From Bacteroidales bacterium (lineage in GTDB: Bacteria > Bacteroidota > Bacteroidia > Bacteroidales > G3-4614): a DNA stretch of 32,865 bases. The DNA lies in assembly GCA_017559955.1 (NCBI GenBank), contig JAFYPQ010000021.1, positions 1 through 32,865 of the forward strand. Direction: 5' to 3'. This document shows positions 1 to 8,729 of this stretch, piece after piece. The notes beneath the pieces were generated by a model. That model was not told the DNA's origin, did no database searches, and saw nothing but the letters and a program-made list of their open reading frames with translations. Position 1 is the stretch's first letter. Every line of letters begins with the position of its first letter. A program made the position numbers and the translations under genes.

Positions 1-368
1 ATGTTATTGCTGTGTTCGCAGAAGTGATGTCCCTGAGCCAATAACTCTTGCTCCAACTCTTTCAAGTTGTTAATCTTTGCCACCGTTACGATGGCAAATT
101 TTCCCAACTTAGAGCTTATTATAATAGGTTGTGCGTCGGTGTCGCTGATAACTCCTAATCCTGCATTACCCCAAAAGTCTGCTAAATCACCTTCAAACTT
201 AGTACGGAAATATGAGTTTTCAATGTTATGTATCGAACGCATAAAGTTGCCTTCTGATACAGTCACCATTCCTGCCCGCTTTGTTCCTAAATGCGAATTG
301 TAATCTGTTCCGTAAAATAGTTCCGATACACAATCGCTATTTTTTATAGTTCCAAATAATCCTCCCAT
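1..368 (-). CDS. PurF-like amidophosphoribosyltransferase family protein, partial (C-terminus outside window)
   Basis: The minus strand reads from ATG at 366-368 to the window edge, giving the first 122 residues. The protein starts MGGLFGTI and continues with YGTDYNSHLGTKRAG, which resembles the N-terminal class II glutamine amidotransferase domain of PurF. From memory it matches a Bacteroidales protein usually annotated as amidophosphoribosyltransferase. True PurF begins MCGI(V/F)G, with Cys as the N-terminal nucleophile after Met removal. Here that position is Gly (M-G-G-L-F-G), so glutamine hydrolysis by the normal mechanism looks impossible. The start lies 12 bases after the purL stop on the same strand, so the two are probably one purine operon. 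The family call is fairly sure. Whether it makes phosphoribosylamine, uses free ammonia or is regulatory cannot be told from this fragment. Confidence 0.8.
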   Translation of the reverse strand, partial: MGGLFGTIKNSDCVSELFYGTDYNSHLGTKRAGMVTVSEGNFMRSIHNIENSYFRTKFEGDLADFWGNAGLGVISDTDAQPIIISSKLGKFAIVTVAKINNLKELEQELLAQGHHFCEHSNN

Positions 369-380
369 TGTAGTATTATC

Positions 381-3300
381 TTATTTTGCTCTGTTTTGCT
401 CAACCCATTTACGTGCATTTACGAATGCCTCGATCCATGGTGTTACCTCATCGTTAGCTCTTTGAGGATTATAGTATGCACATTGCCATGGGAATATTGC
501 ACGCTCCAAGTGTGGCATCATTGCCAAGTGACGACCATCGGGTGATGCTATACCGGCAATTGCTGCTGGCGAACCATTTGGATTGGCAGGATACTCGTTG
601 TAACTATATTTTGCAATTACATTATAGTGTTTAACTGCATATGGCAATGAGAATTTCCCTTCTCCGTGTGCTACCCAAACTCCTAATTTGCTTCCTGACA
701 ATGAACCAAACATTACTGAATTGTTTTGAGGTATTGTCAAGCCAATGAACTCAGACTCAAATTTGTGAGAGTTGTTGTGTTGCATTGTTGGTTTCTTCTC
801 ATCATCTGGAGTCAACAAGCCTAATTCAACCATCAATTGACAACCGTTACAGATACCAAGTGAAAGGGTATCTTTTCTTGCATAGAATTTCTCCAATGCT
901 TGTTTTGCTTTCTCGTTCCACAAGAAACCTCCTGCCCATCCTTTTGCAGAACCCAATACGTCAGAGTTAGAGAATCCACCTACATATACAATCATGTTTA
1001 TATCTTCAAGTGTCTCTCGTCCTGACATCAAGTCGGTCATGTGTACGTCTTTAACATCAAATCCTGCCAAATATAGTGAGTATGCCATCTCACGGTCGCC
1101 ATTCACTCCTTTTTCACGAATGATAGCTGCTTTTACTCCTGTTGAAGGACGTGCTCCGGCTGCTATTCCATAGCTTGCCATTGTTCCCTCAAATGCTTTT
1201 GGCATTCTCCATTTGATTGGTTGTTTTTTATAGTTATTGAAGCGAGCTTTTGCACACTCTGCTCCACTTTGCTTGCGATCCAATAGGTATGATGATGTGT
1301 ACCATACATCACGCAAGTAGTCGATTCCGAATTGATACTCTGCTCCGTCTTTTGTTACTATTATGTGACGCTCTTTTGTTGGTCGTCCAATCTTAACAAA
1401 TTGTACTCCGTATTGTTTCATTATTGCCTCTGCCTCTTTTGCAGATGTTACTTGCAATACAACTCCCGGATTTTCGCTGAACAAGATTTTCACCAAATCT
1501 TTCTCTTTTATTTTGTCAAGTTTGATTTCAAGACCGCCATTGCTATTTGCAAATGTCATTTCAAGAAGTGTTGTCAATAGACCTCCGGCTGAAATATCGT
1601 GTCCGGCAGCAACTACTCCTTTGTTAATCATCTCTTGTACTGCAGCAAATGCATTTTTGAAGTATTCTGCATCTTGTACTGTTGGCACGTCGCCTCCTAC
1701 TTTTCCTAATGATTGAGCAAATGCCGAGCCACCAAGTTTGTATGAATCGAATGAGAAGTCGATATGATACAATGGCATATTTCCTTTATTTTTAACTACA
1801 GGTGATACCACTTTCTTAATATCAGAAACTTCTGCTCCCGCTGAGATGATTACTGTTCCTGGAGAGTATACTTTATCTTCGCCATATTTTTGAGTCATTG
1901 ACAAACTGTCTTTTCCTGTTGGAATATTAATTCCCAAATCTATTGCGAATTGGCTACATGCCTCTACTGCTTTATATAGACGAGCATCCTCTCCTTCGTT
2001 TTTACAAGGCCACATCCAGTTAGCACTTAATGATACGCTCTTGATTCCATCAGCCAAAGGTGCAAAAACTACGTTTGTCAAAGCCTCTGCTATTGACAAT
2101 ACCGAACCTGCCTCAGGCGACACAAGTGCAGCTTGAGGTGCGTGTCCGATTGATGTTGCTATACCGGCTTTACCTCTATAATCTAAGGCGACCACTCCAC
2201 AATCGCTCAATGGTAATTGTATCTCTCCTTGACATTGTTGACGTGCTACTTTTCCTGTTACCGAACGGTCAACTTTATTTGTTAACCAATCTTTACATGC
2301 AACAGCCTCTAATTGCAATACATCTTCGATATATTTGTGAACTTTTGATGTGCTGTATGTTACATCTTCGAATGTGCTTTCTACAGTTGAATCAGTCATT
2401 ACTGTTTTGGGAGCCTTCCCGAACATATCCTCCATTGCAAGATTTATGGGGCATACTCCATCTTTTTGCTCAAAAACAAAACGATCATCACCTGTTGTCT
2501 CTCCAACAACATACATTGGAGCTCGCTCACGTTCAGCTATACGCTCTACGTAAGGAATATCTTTTTCAGGAATTACCATTCCCATACGCTCTTGACTCTC
2601 ATTTCCGACAATCTCTTTTGCCGAAAGTGTTGTATCTCCGATGGGAAGTTTATCCATTTCTATTTTTCCTCCTGTTGCCTCAACCAGCTCAGATAGAGCA
2701 TTTAAGTGTCCTCCTGCACCATGGTCGTGTATTGAAACAATTGGGTTGGTTTCGTCCTCTGCCAATGCTCTAATTACATTAGATACCCTTTTTTGCATTT
2801 CAGGGTTAGCACGTTGTACGGCATTCAACTCTATGGCATTATCATACTCTCCTGTTTCCACAGATGATACTGCTCCTCCTCCCATTCCGATACGGTAATT
2901 ATCACCGCCCATCACTACTACTTTTTCTCCCGGGGTTGGAGTTCCTTTTATTGCATCTCGACGTGTTCCAAATCCTACTCCTCCTGCCAACATTATAACT
3001 TTGTCGTATGCATATTTTTTATCATTACCTTCGTGTTCAAATGTAAGCAATGAGCCACAAATCATAGGTTGTCCGAATTTATTTCCGAAATCAGATGCAC
3101 CATTTGATGCTTTTATCAAGATTTGTTCAGGAGTTTGATATAACCACTCACGCTCAGGCATTACATTCTCCCACGCACGACCTTTTTCTGTACGAGGATA
3201 AGATGTCATATATACTGCTGTTCCGGCAATAGGTAAACTTGCTTTACCTCCTCCTAAACGGTCTCGAATTTCACCTCCTGTTCCGGTTGCAGCACCATTA

Positions 3301-4073
3301 AATGGTTCGACTGTAGTTGGGAAGTTGTGTGTTTCTGCCTTTAATGATATTACTGTATCAATATCTTTTACTTTGAAATAATCGGGTTTGTCTTGTGTGG
3401 CGGGTGCAAATTGCTCAACTGTAGGTCCTTGATTGAATGCTACGTTGTCTTTGTATGCCGACACCAATTTATTGGGATTTGTTTCTGATGTTTTCTTAAT
3501 CATCTTAAACAAAGAGCTCTCTTTCTCCTCCCCGTCTATAACAAATATTCCGTTGAATATTTTATGACGACAGTGCTCTGAGTTTACTTGTGAGAATCCG
3601 AATACCTCGCTATCTGTTAGTTTACGTCCGATACGTGCTGACAAATCATTCAAGTATTGTATCTCATCTTCGCTTAATGCCAATCCCTCTTTTTTGTTAT
3701 ACTCAACGATATCGTCAATATATACTATTTCATCGGGAGTTTTGTTTATATTGAAGATCTCCTCGCTTAATCCGTCATAAAGACGTTGAAGCATTGCATC
3801 GTAATTGGCATCTTTGCCACTTACTTTGAAGTACTCTTCAATACGAGTAATTCCCGAAATTCCCATATTTTGGGTAATTTCAACTGCATTTGTACTCCAA
3901 GGAGTTATCATCTCCTTACGAGGTCCGATAAACTTACCTGCTACAACTTCTTGTTTAATCTCTTTTGCAGAGCCAAAGAGCCAAGATAGCTTTTCAATCT
4001 CTTCTTGCGATAATTTATGATCACAAGATACCGCTATAACACTGTTTGTTAGGGTTTTAAAAAATGATACCAT
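381..4073 (-). CDS. purL: Phosphoribosylformylglycinamidine synthase, large single-chain form
   Basis: PurL converts FGAR, ATP and glutamine to FGAM in de novo purine synthesis. At 1230 residues this is the long single-chain type found in Proteobacteria, Bacteroidetes and eukaryotes, not the PurS/PurQ/PurL complex. The N-terminal and linker regions come first (about 1-210), including FSQVNSEHCRHK near 160. Two AIR-synthase-like halves follow, with KAETHNFPT, GTGGEIRDRLGGG and HDHGAGG visible. The C-terminal class I glutaminase domain spans roughly 970-1230. Its nucleophile is Cys1075 in GICNGCQ, and the His/Glu pair is H1188 and E1190 in PHLERAI. All key residues are present, so it should be active. 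It is the first gene of a probable operon with the PurF-like gene, with a good promoter at 4140-4169. Confidence 0.98.
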   Translation of the reverse strand: MVSFFKTLTNSVIAVSCDHKLSQEEIEKLSWLFGSAKEIKQEVVAGKFIGPRKEMITPWSTNAVEITQNMGISGITRIEEYFKVSGKDANYDAMLQRLYDGLSEEIFNINKTPDEIVYIDDIVEYNKKEGLALSEDEIQYLNDLSARIGRKLTDSEVFGFSQVNSEHCRHKIFNGIFVIDGEEKESSLFKMIKKTSETNPNKLVSAYKDNVAFNQGPTVEQFAPATQDKPDYFKVKDIDTVISLKAETHNFPTTVEPFNGAATGTGGEIRDRLGGGKASLPIAGTAVYMTSYPRTEKGRAWENVMPEREWLYQTPEQILIKASNGASDFGNKFGQPMICGSLLTFEHEGNDKKYAYDKVIMLAGGVGFGTRRDAIKGTPTPGEKVVVMGGDNYRIGMGGGAVSSVETGEYDNAIELNAVQRANPEMQKRVSNVIRALAEDETNPIVSIHDHGAGGHLNALSELVEATGGKIEMDKLPIGDTTLSAKEIVGNESQERMGMVIPEKDIPYVERIAERERAPMYVVGETTGDDRFVFEQKDGVCPINLAMEDMFGKAPKTVMTDSTVESTFEDVTYSTSKVHKYIEDVLQLEAVACKDWLTNKVDRSVTGKVARQQCQGEIQLPLSDCGVVALDYRGKAGIATSIGHAPQAALVSPEAGSVLSIAEALTNVVFAPLADGIKSVSLSANWMWPCKNEGEDARLYKAVEACSQFAIDLGINIPTGKDSLSMTQKYGEDKVYSPGTVIISAGAEVSDIKKVVSPVVKNKGNMPLYHIDFSFDSYKLGGSAFAQSLGKVGGDVPTVQDAEYFKNAFAAVQEMINKGVVAAGHDISAGGLLTTLLEMTFANSNGGLEIKLDKIKEKDLVKILFSENPGVVLQVTSAKEAEAIMKQYGVQFVKIGRPTKERHIIVTKDGAEYQFGIDYLRDVWYTSSYLLDRKQSGAECAKARFNNYKKQPIKWRMPKAFEGTMASYGIAAGARPSTGVKAAIIREKGVNGDREMAYSLYLAGFDVKDVHMTDLMSGRETLEDINMIVYVGGFSNSDVLGSAKGWAGGFLWNEKAKQALEKFYARKDTLSLGICNGCQLMVELGLLTPDDEKKPTMQHNNSHKFESEFIGLTIPQNNSVMFGSLSGSKLGVWVAHGEGKFSLPYAVKHYNVIAKYSYNEYPANPNGSPAAIAGIASPDGRHLAMMPHLERAIFPWQCAYYNPQRANDEVTPWIEAFVNARKWVEQNRAK

Positions 4074-4139
4074 CAGTAGTAGTTATTATATTATGGTTTA
4101 TTTATTTCACTAAAAGCGAATTTGCTCTGAATTTGCTCA

Positions 4140-4169
4140 CAAAATTAATAATTTAGTCGGGTTTGCAAA
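4140..4169 (-). promoter_or_regulatory. Bacteroidetes-type promoter for purL
   Basis: On the minus strand TTTG (4169-4166) is followed after 18 bases by TAATTTTG (4147-4140), matching the TTTG / TAnnTTTG pattern of the Bacteroidetes housekeeping sigma factor. It lies 66 bases upstream of the purL ATG. No transcript data; this is a pattern match. Confidence 0.55.
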
Positions 4170-4262
4170 ATCAAATTCATAAATATTTGTACTTTATTAT
4201 TCAAGTTTTTTTTGTTACAAATTTATGGATGCAAAATGTAGGATTGTTACAAAAATTTTACT

Positions 4263-4270
4263 TATTTTTG
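4263..4270 (+). promoter_or_regulatory. Possible -7 box for the LysE-family gene
   Basis: TATTTTTG fits TAnnTTTG and ends 28 bases before the GTG start at 4299. The upstream TTTG box is poor (ATTG with a 16-base gap), so this is a weak call. Confidence 0.35.
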
Positions 4271-4298
4271 CAGTTAATATCATAAACTGCGATAAATC

Positions 4299-4940
4299 GT
4301 GGATTTAATATTAGAGACATCATTAAAAGGATTATTAATTGGAATACTTGTTTCGGCCCCAATGGGACCGATAGGGGTGTTGTGTATTCAACGAACCCTA
4401 AACAAGGGAAGATCTGCCGGATTGTTTACTGGCATAGGAGCCTCTATTTCTGACCTGTTTTATGCAATGCTTACCGGCTTTGGATTGTCAATGATTATTG
4501 ATTTCATTGAAAATTATGAACTTTTAATCCAAATATTCGGCAGTATTGTTCTTGTCGGATTTGGTATTTATATATACAGACAAAACCCTGCCAAAAACCT
4601 TAATCTTAAAAAGCCCAAAGCCGCAAACCACGTTCAAGATTTAATTTCGGCATTCTTCTTAACTCTGTCAAACCCGCTTATTTTATTCCTATTTATAGGT
4701 TTGTTTGCCAGATTTAACTTTTATACTCCGGAATCTCAACTTCACGATTACGTAATAGGTTATGCCTCTATTATTTGCGGTGCTTTTTTATGGTGGCTGA
4801 CTATTACATATTTTATAAATAAAGTTAGATCGAAATTTAATTTGCGTTCATTATGGATTATAAATAGATGCATTGGCTCTATTATTATGGTAATGTCGGC
4901 ATATGGTTTTATTTCGGGAGTTTGGAAGTATTTTAATTAA
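4299..4940 (+). CDS. LysE/RhtB-family amino-acid exporter
   Basis: This 213-residue inner-membrane protein has about six hydrophobic helices and the family's N-terminal signature, a long helix followed by SAPMGPIGVLCIQRTLNKG, near residues 18-36. LysE/RhtB proteins export amino acids or related small molecules, but the substrate cannot be read from sequence. The start is GTG at 4299, since no ATG lies at the right place and the signature requires this reach. It is followed after 12 bases by the CBM9-like gene, so the two are likely co-transcribed. It is divergent from purL. The family assignment is good and the substrate unknown. Confidence 0.85.
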   Translation: MDLILETSLKGLLIGILVSAPMGPIGVLCIQRTLNKGRSAGLFTGIGASISDLFYAMLTGFGLSMIIDFIENYELLIQIFGSIVLVGFGIYIYRQNPAKNLNLKKPKAANHVQDLISAFFLTLSNPLILFLFIGLFARFNFYTPESQLHDYVIGYASIICGAFLWWLTITYFINKVRSKFNLRSLWIINRCIGSIIMVMSAYGFISGVWKYFN

Positions 4941-4952
4941 GATGTAATTATC

Positions 4953-5597
4953 ATGAAAAAATGTATTAAGGCTGTTTATATGCCTCAACTTGAAGAACTA
5001 AATTTAAACGAAGTTGCAGATGCAATGGAGGGTGTGGCTCAGAGAGATTACGTTTCGGAAATAAATTGGGAAGAGTTTTCTCATAAACCTATCGTTGCGT
5101 TTGATGTTGCTCGTGGGGATAATTACCTATTTATTAACTTCTTTGTTAGAGGAAGCTACATTCGTGCGGTAAATAAAGATTTCAATTCGCACGTTTATCA
5201 TGATAGTTGCGTTGAATTTTTTGCACGAATCCCCGGAGAAAGCGAATATTACAATTTTGAATTTAACTGCATTGGCACTGCTTTATCGTCAAAACGCAAA
5301 AGCAGAACCGAAAGTTCTCACTACCCTGACGAACAAATGGCAAGAATAAAAACTTGGAGCAGTTTGGGGAATGAGCCATTTGAAGAGAAAAGCGGTATTC
5401 ACTCATGGCAGGTTGTTGTTGCAATTCCATTCGATATGATGGGAATTGACAGCAATAATATTCCAAAAATGATAGAGGCTAACTTCTACAAATGTGGAGA
5501 TAAAACATCTATACCCCACTATGTAAGTTGGAATAAGATAGAGACTCCTGCTCCCGATTTTCATCGTCCTGAGTTCTTTGGGGAATTATATTTTTAG
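4953..5597 (+). CDS. Carbohydrate-binding family 9-like (CBM9-like) domain protein
   Basis: This protein of 214 residues has no signal peptide or membrane segment (MKKCIKAVYMPQLEEL), so it is predicted cytoplasmic. Nearly the whole chain looks like a beta-sandwich of the CBM9-like/DOMON-like group. YHDSCVEFFARIPG near residues 87-100, then YNFEFNCIGT, a SWQVVVAIPFDMMG strand, EANFYKCGD and a terminal HRPEFFGELYF are all typical of Bacteroidetes members. Extracellular CBM9 modules bind sugar reducing ends. No catalytic domain is present, and a function for intracellular single-domain versions is not established. It sits 12 bases after the LysE-type exporter, and a strong terminator follows at 5617-5659. 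The fold call is good and the role unknown. Confidence 0.75.
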   Translation: MKKCIKAVYMPQLEELNLNEVADAMEGVAQRDYVSEINWEEFSHKPIVAFDVARGDNYLFINFFVRGSYIRAVNKDFNSHVYHDSCVEFFARIPGESEYYNFEFNCIGTALSSKRKSRTESSHYPDEQMARIKTWSSLGNEPFEEKSGIHSWQVVVAIPFDMMGIDSNNIPKMIEANFYKCGDKTSIPHYVSWNKIETPAPDFHRPEFFGELYF

Positions 5598-5616
5598 TTG
5601 TTAGACTTTTTGTATT

Positions 5617-5668
5617 AGTTGTTGGTTCATAGAATTTGCACATCTAAGAACCAACAACTTTATTTTTA
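5617..5668 (+). terminator. Intrinsic terminator after the CBM9-like gene
   Basis: A perfect 12-bp stem (AGTTGTTGGTTC at 5617-5628 with GAACCAACAACT at 5648-5659) encloses a 19-base loop and is followed by a T-rich run. It ends the plus-strand LysE/CBM9 unit and separates it from the convergent nuclease gene. Confidence 0.7.
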
Positions 5669-5713
5669 TCTCCCCCTCCTTGCAATTGGTCTCTCTTTTG
5701 TTTTAAAAGAGAA

Positions 5714-8644
5714 CTACCTTTTACAAATATTTTTATAAGGGCAATATTTGCACACCTCTACATCGGAAGTTTGCATAAATGGTATTTCAGTATTGAAGAT
5801 TGACGATAGACACTCTTCCAAGCGACGTTCATACTCGTTATAAATTTCGCTATCCGGTTCGATAGAAACAGGCACATATTTTCTCTCTATCTTTTTTCGT
5901 ATCTGCCACTCAAATCTATCTGCAAAATAATTTTCAAAGGCATAGAGTCCCGGAACAAATATTTTGTCGTGATTTTCATCTTTTATACCGGCACTTTGCA
6001 TTACCGACATAATATTTTTATTTTCAGAACTTCCCGCACTCATATCTCTGATAGATTTCTTCATCAAAAAGACGTAGAATAGCAGTTGAAAAACCTGTTT
6101 CCCTCTATCCTTACCCGATATGAAAAGCTTTTCAATTGTTTCAAATTCAATCTTGGCACTACCACTCTTATAATCTATTATATTAATATTATCCTCTTCT
6201 AAATCAAGCCTGTCGATATACCCCTTTAACTGAACATCTTTTTCGTTAGAGAGAGGCATAGTCGTATCAATTTTCAACTCAGTTTTAAGCATCTTAAACG
6301 GAGCCCTTACCTTGTCTATTTCGAGAGTTCGAGTTACCATTTTTTTTATTATCTCACCTCGCAAATAGAGTCTGCCCGTTAATGGTTTGGGAGTTTTAGT
6401 ATTATAATAGTTTGTGGCAAATGCCTTTAACATAATATCCTCTATTTTTTTATTCTCGGCTTTTATCTTCTCTATTATTTGAGGAGTTATTATCTCTCCT
6501 TCGTATGGAGAATATATCTTTTGCATTATTTCGTGATATATTGTTCCGAATATTGAGGCATCGACATCCTCCAATACTTTATCTGATTCCTCAATCTTCT
6601 CTACACTCGAAAAATAAAATCGTAACGAACAATCTATATACTCGTTTATACTTGATGCCGATAATTTTTTGCTTCCACCTTCGTAAAACTCATTTAAAAG
6701 ATTTAATACCTCTCCCCGTTTTTCAACTTTTACAACCTCCTCTTCGGGAAGTTTTATTGTATAATTTATATTCTTCTCTTTGTATGAGTTTATATTGTTA
6801 ATGTATTGATACTTCAATTGATACACAAACCTGCTTACATCTCCTACCTTTACTCCTTCTGTCCTTGTATCGTAAGTAAGATAGACTCTTTTTGCACGAG
6901 ATATAAGTCTGTAAAAATAGTACTCTGCTATTCCGTCCCGCTGTTCGTACGACGACATTCCAAATCCCTTTCTTACGTTGTATGGAATAAACGTATCTCC
7001 TCTCGAATCTGCGGGAAATACACCCTCATTCATTGATAGTATTATTACATTATCAAAGTCCAATGCCCGAGTCTCTAATACTCCCATTATTTGCAATCCT
7101 GATAATGGTTCTCCGTTAAAGGGAACTTTCACTCCGGCACTCATCTTTTCTATGAGTCTAAACAGTGTCTGTTCTTTTATTGGAAACTCTTTGATTATAT
7201 CTTGCAAGCGATTTATTATCGTCTGATAATAGTATAAAAATTCACGTGTTATTAAGTCGGATGCATCTATTTCGGCTGCTATTTTTTCGATTATCGATCT
7301 TATATATTCAAATATATCGTTATTGCTGATAAACGGTACAAAAAGATATTTCAACTCCTCAGGTATGTCTTGTTCGGTTACATACACCAAATTGTTTGTT
7401 CTAATATTTTCTAAAAATTCATCCACCACCTTTTTATGCAACTCTCTAATGTATGGCTGACTCATTAACGAGAGTACGTTTTGATGATAATATTTTAGAT
7501 TTCCCAACTCATCTCTTTTAGCTTTTATGAGCATATCAAAAATTGTTTTGAAAAGAGAGTAAAGCGGAGTCTCACTCAAAGGATAACCCATTGTTATATT
7601 CACTGATTCCACAGACGACGGTATTGTGTATAACATTGGCATTAGCAGTTTTTCATCAGGCAACACTACAACAGTATTTGTACCGTTTACTGCCTTGTCT
7701 TTCGACAAAAGAGTATTTATTATTTCTCCTGCATATTTTGTTTGACCAATATTTGATGGTATCGCCACCAGCTCTATATCGGGAAATTTTTCAATCCTTT
7801 GCTCATTTATATTATATAGCGAAGCATAACGTTCTTTGTTTTGAGACATTGATATTGATGATATAGAGTATATGTCGCTATGCATTGGCAAATTGTAATC
7901 CCAATAGAAATCGGCAATTTCCATATCCTTCAACATTGTAAAGATCTTCTCCTCTGCTGTTGAGAGAAGGTTAAATCCAACGAACACAATCTTCTTATAC
8001 CTAAGGGCGATATCTTGTTTTGTTATATGATTATTTGATATTCGTTCTATTATCGAACGTAACATCATTCCATTATATGCACAACCCCTACTGTCTAAAT
8101 TCTCTCTTAACGCAATGTATAGTTTGTACATCATTTTCCATAACGTTACAAACTCTTTTTTGCTCCCCTCTACATTCTCGTTATAATCGAAATTTGATAT
8201 AAAGCGTTTCAAGAACTCTTTCTGCTCAGGAGTTAACATATCGTGAAACTGACTATCAATCTCTTTTAATTCATAGAGGTTTGAGAATATCTTTGAGGCA
8301 TCAACCAAATATTTATCTATATCGTCAAAATCGGTTAATAAAATATCTGCCCAATAGTAGAAGTCGTCGAAACTCTCATTACTATTCGAAATTTTTATAT
8401 AGTTGTCATATAACAAGAATAACATCTCTACCCTATCGGCAGGAGCATATCCCGATAATTGAGATATAAAGTCGTCGATAGTTATTGTATTCGGCGAGAA
8501 GATTGGCTTACCTGAAATCTGAGAGAGATATTTTATAAAGAACAACTCTGCTCTCCTGCTTGGAAATACGAATGTATTATCCTTTATGGCTTCGCCCTCT
8601 CTACTATAAAACGCTTGTGCTACACTATATAAGAACGGATTCAT
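5714..8644 (-). CDS. AddB-like PD-(D/E)XK nuclease family protein
   Basis: This 976-residue protein has the layout of AddB, the second subunit of AddAB-type helicase-nucleases that process DNA double-strand ends for recombination. The N-terminus has the family's VFPSRRAELFF segment near residue 28 but no Walker A motif that I can see, so the helicase-like half is probably inactive. The middle has LETRALDFDNVIIL and MNEGVFP, typical of the UvrD-like core. The C-terminal nuclease domain begins at SSINEYIDCSLRF (Cys near 672) and contains HEIMQKIY and IDYKSG (about 822-827, catalytic D and K). It closes with C965, C968 and C974. These four cysteines match the iron-sulfur cluster that braces AddB nucleases. 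The expected AddA/UvrD-like partner is not adjacent. The ABC-F gene starts divergently 85 bases away. Confidence 0.85.
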   Translation of the reverse strand: MNPFLYSVAQAFYSREGEAIKDNTFVFPSRRAELFFIKYLSQISGKPIFSPNTITIDDFISQLSGYAPADRVEMLFLLYDNYIKISNSNESFDDFYYWADILLTDFDDIDKYLVDASKIFSNLYELKEIDSQFHDMLTPEQKEFLKRFISNFDYNENVEGSKKEFVTLWKMMYKLYIALRENLDSRGCAYNGMMLRSIIERISNNHITKQDIALRYKKIVFVGFNLLSTAEEKIFTMLKDMEIADFYWDYNLPMHSDIYSISSISMSQNKERYASLYNINEQRIEKFPDIELVAIPSNIGQTKYAGEIINTLLSKDKAVNGTNTVVVLPDEKLLMPMLYTIPSSVESVNITMGYPLSETPLYSLFKTIFDMLIKAKRDELGNLKYYHQNVLSLMSQPYIRELHKKVVDEFLENIRTNNLVYVTEQDIPEELKYLFVPFISNNDIFEYIRSIIEKIAAEIDASDLITREFLYYYQTIINRLQDIIKEFPIKEQTLFRLIEKMSAGVKVPFNGEPLSGLQIMGVLETRALDFDNVIILSMNEGVFPADSRGDTFIPYNVRKGFGMSSYEQRDGIAEYYFYRLISRAKRVYLTYDTRTEGVKVGDVSRFVYQLKYQYINNINSYKEKNINYTIKLPEEEVVKVEKRGEVLNLLNEFYEGGSKKLSASSINEYIDCSLRFYFSSVEKIEESDKVLEDVDASIFGTIYHEIMQKIYSPYEGEIITPQIIEKIKAENKKIEDIMLKAFATNYYNTKTPKPLTGRLYLRGEIIKKMVTRTLEIDKVRAPFKMLKTELKIDTTMPLSNEKDVQLKGYIDRLDLEEDNINIIDYKSGSAKIEFETIEKLFISGKDRGKQVFQLLFYVFLMKKSIRDMSAGSSENKNIMSVMQSAGIKDENHDKIFVPGLYAFENYFADRFEWQIRKKIERKYVPVSIEPDSEIYNEYERRLEECLSSIFNTEIPFMQTSDVEVCKYCPYKNICKR

Positions 8645-8679
8645 GGGTTATTTTATAATTCTTTGTAAAGTTACATTTT

Positions 8680-8711
8680 TTTGTTCATATAACTGCTTTT
8701 TTGTAATTTTG
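8680..8711 (+). promoter_or_regulatory. Bacteroidetes-type promoter for the ABC-F gene
   Basis: TTTG (8680-8683), a 20-base gap and TAATTTTG (8704-8711) lie 18 bases before the ATG at 8730. Both boxes and the spacing fit the Bacteroidetes consensus. Confidence 0.65.
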
Positions 8712-8729
8712 TAAAATATTTTTTTACGT

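Noticed and set aside
2060..2773. A 237-codon plus-strand open frame inside purL
   Set aside because: It lies antisense to the well-conserved purL gene and has a low-complexity Leu/Tyr/Gln-rich composition typical of a shadow frame.
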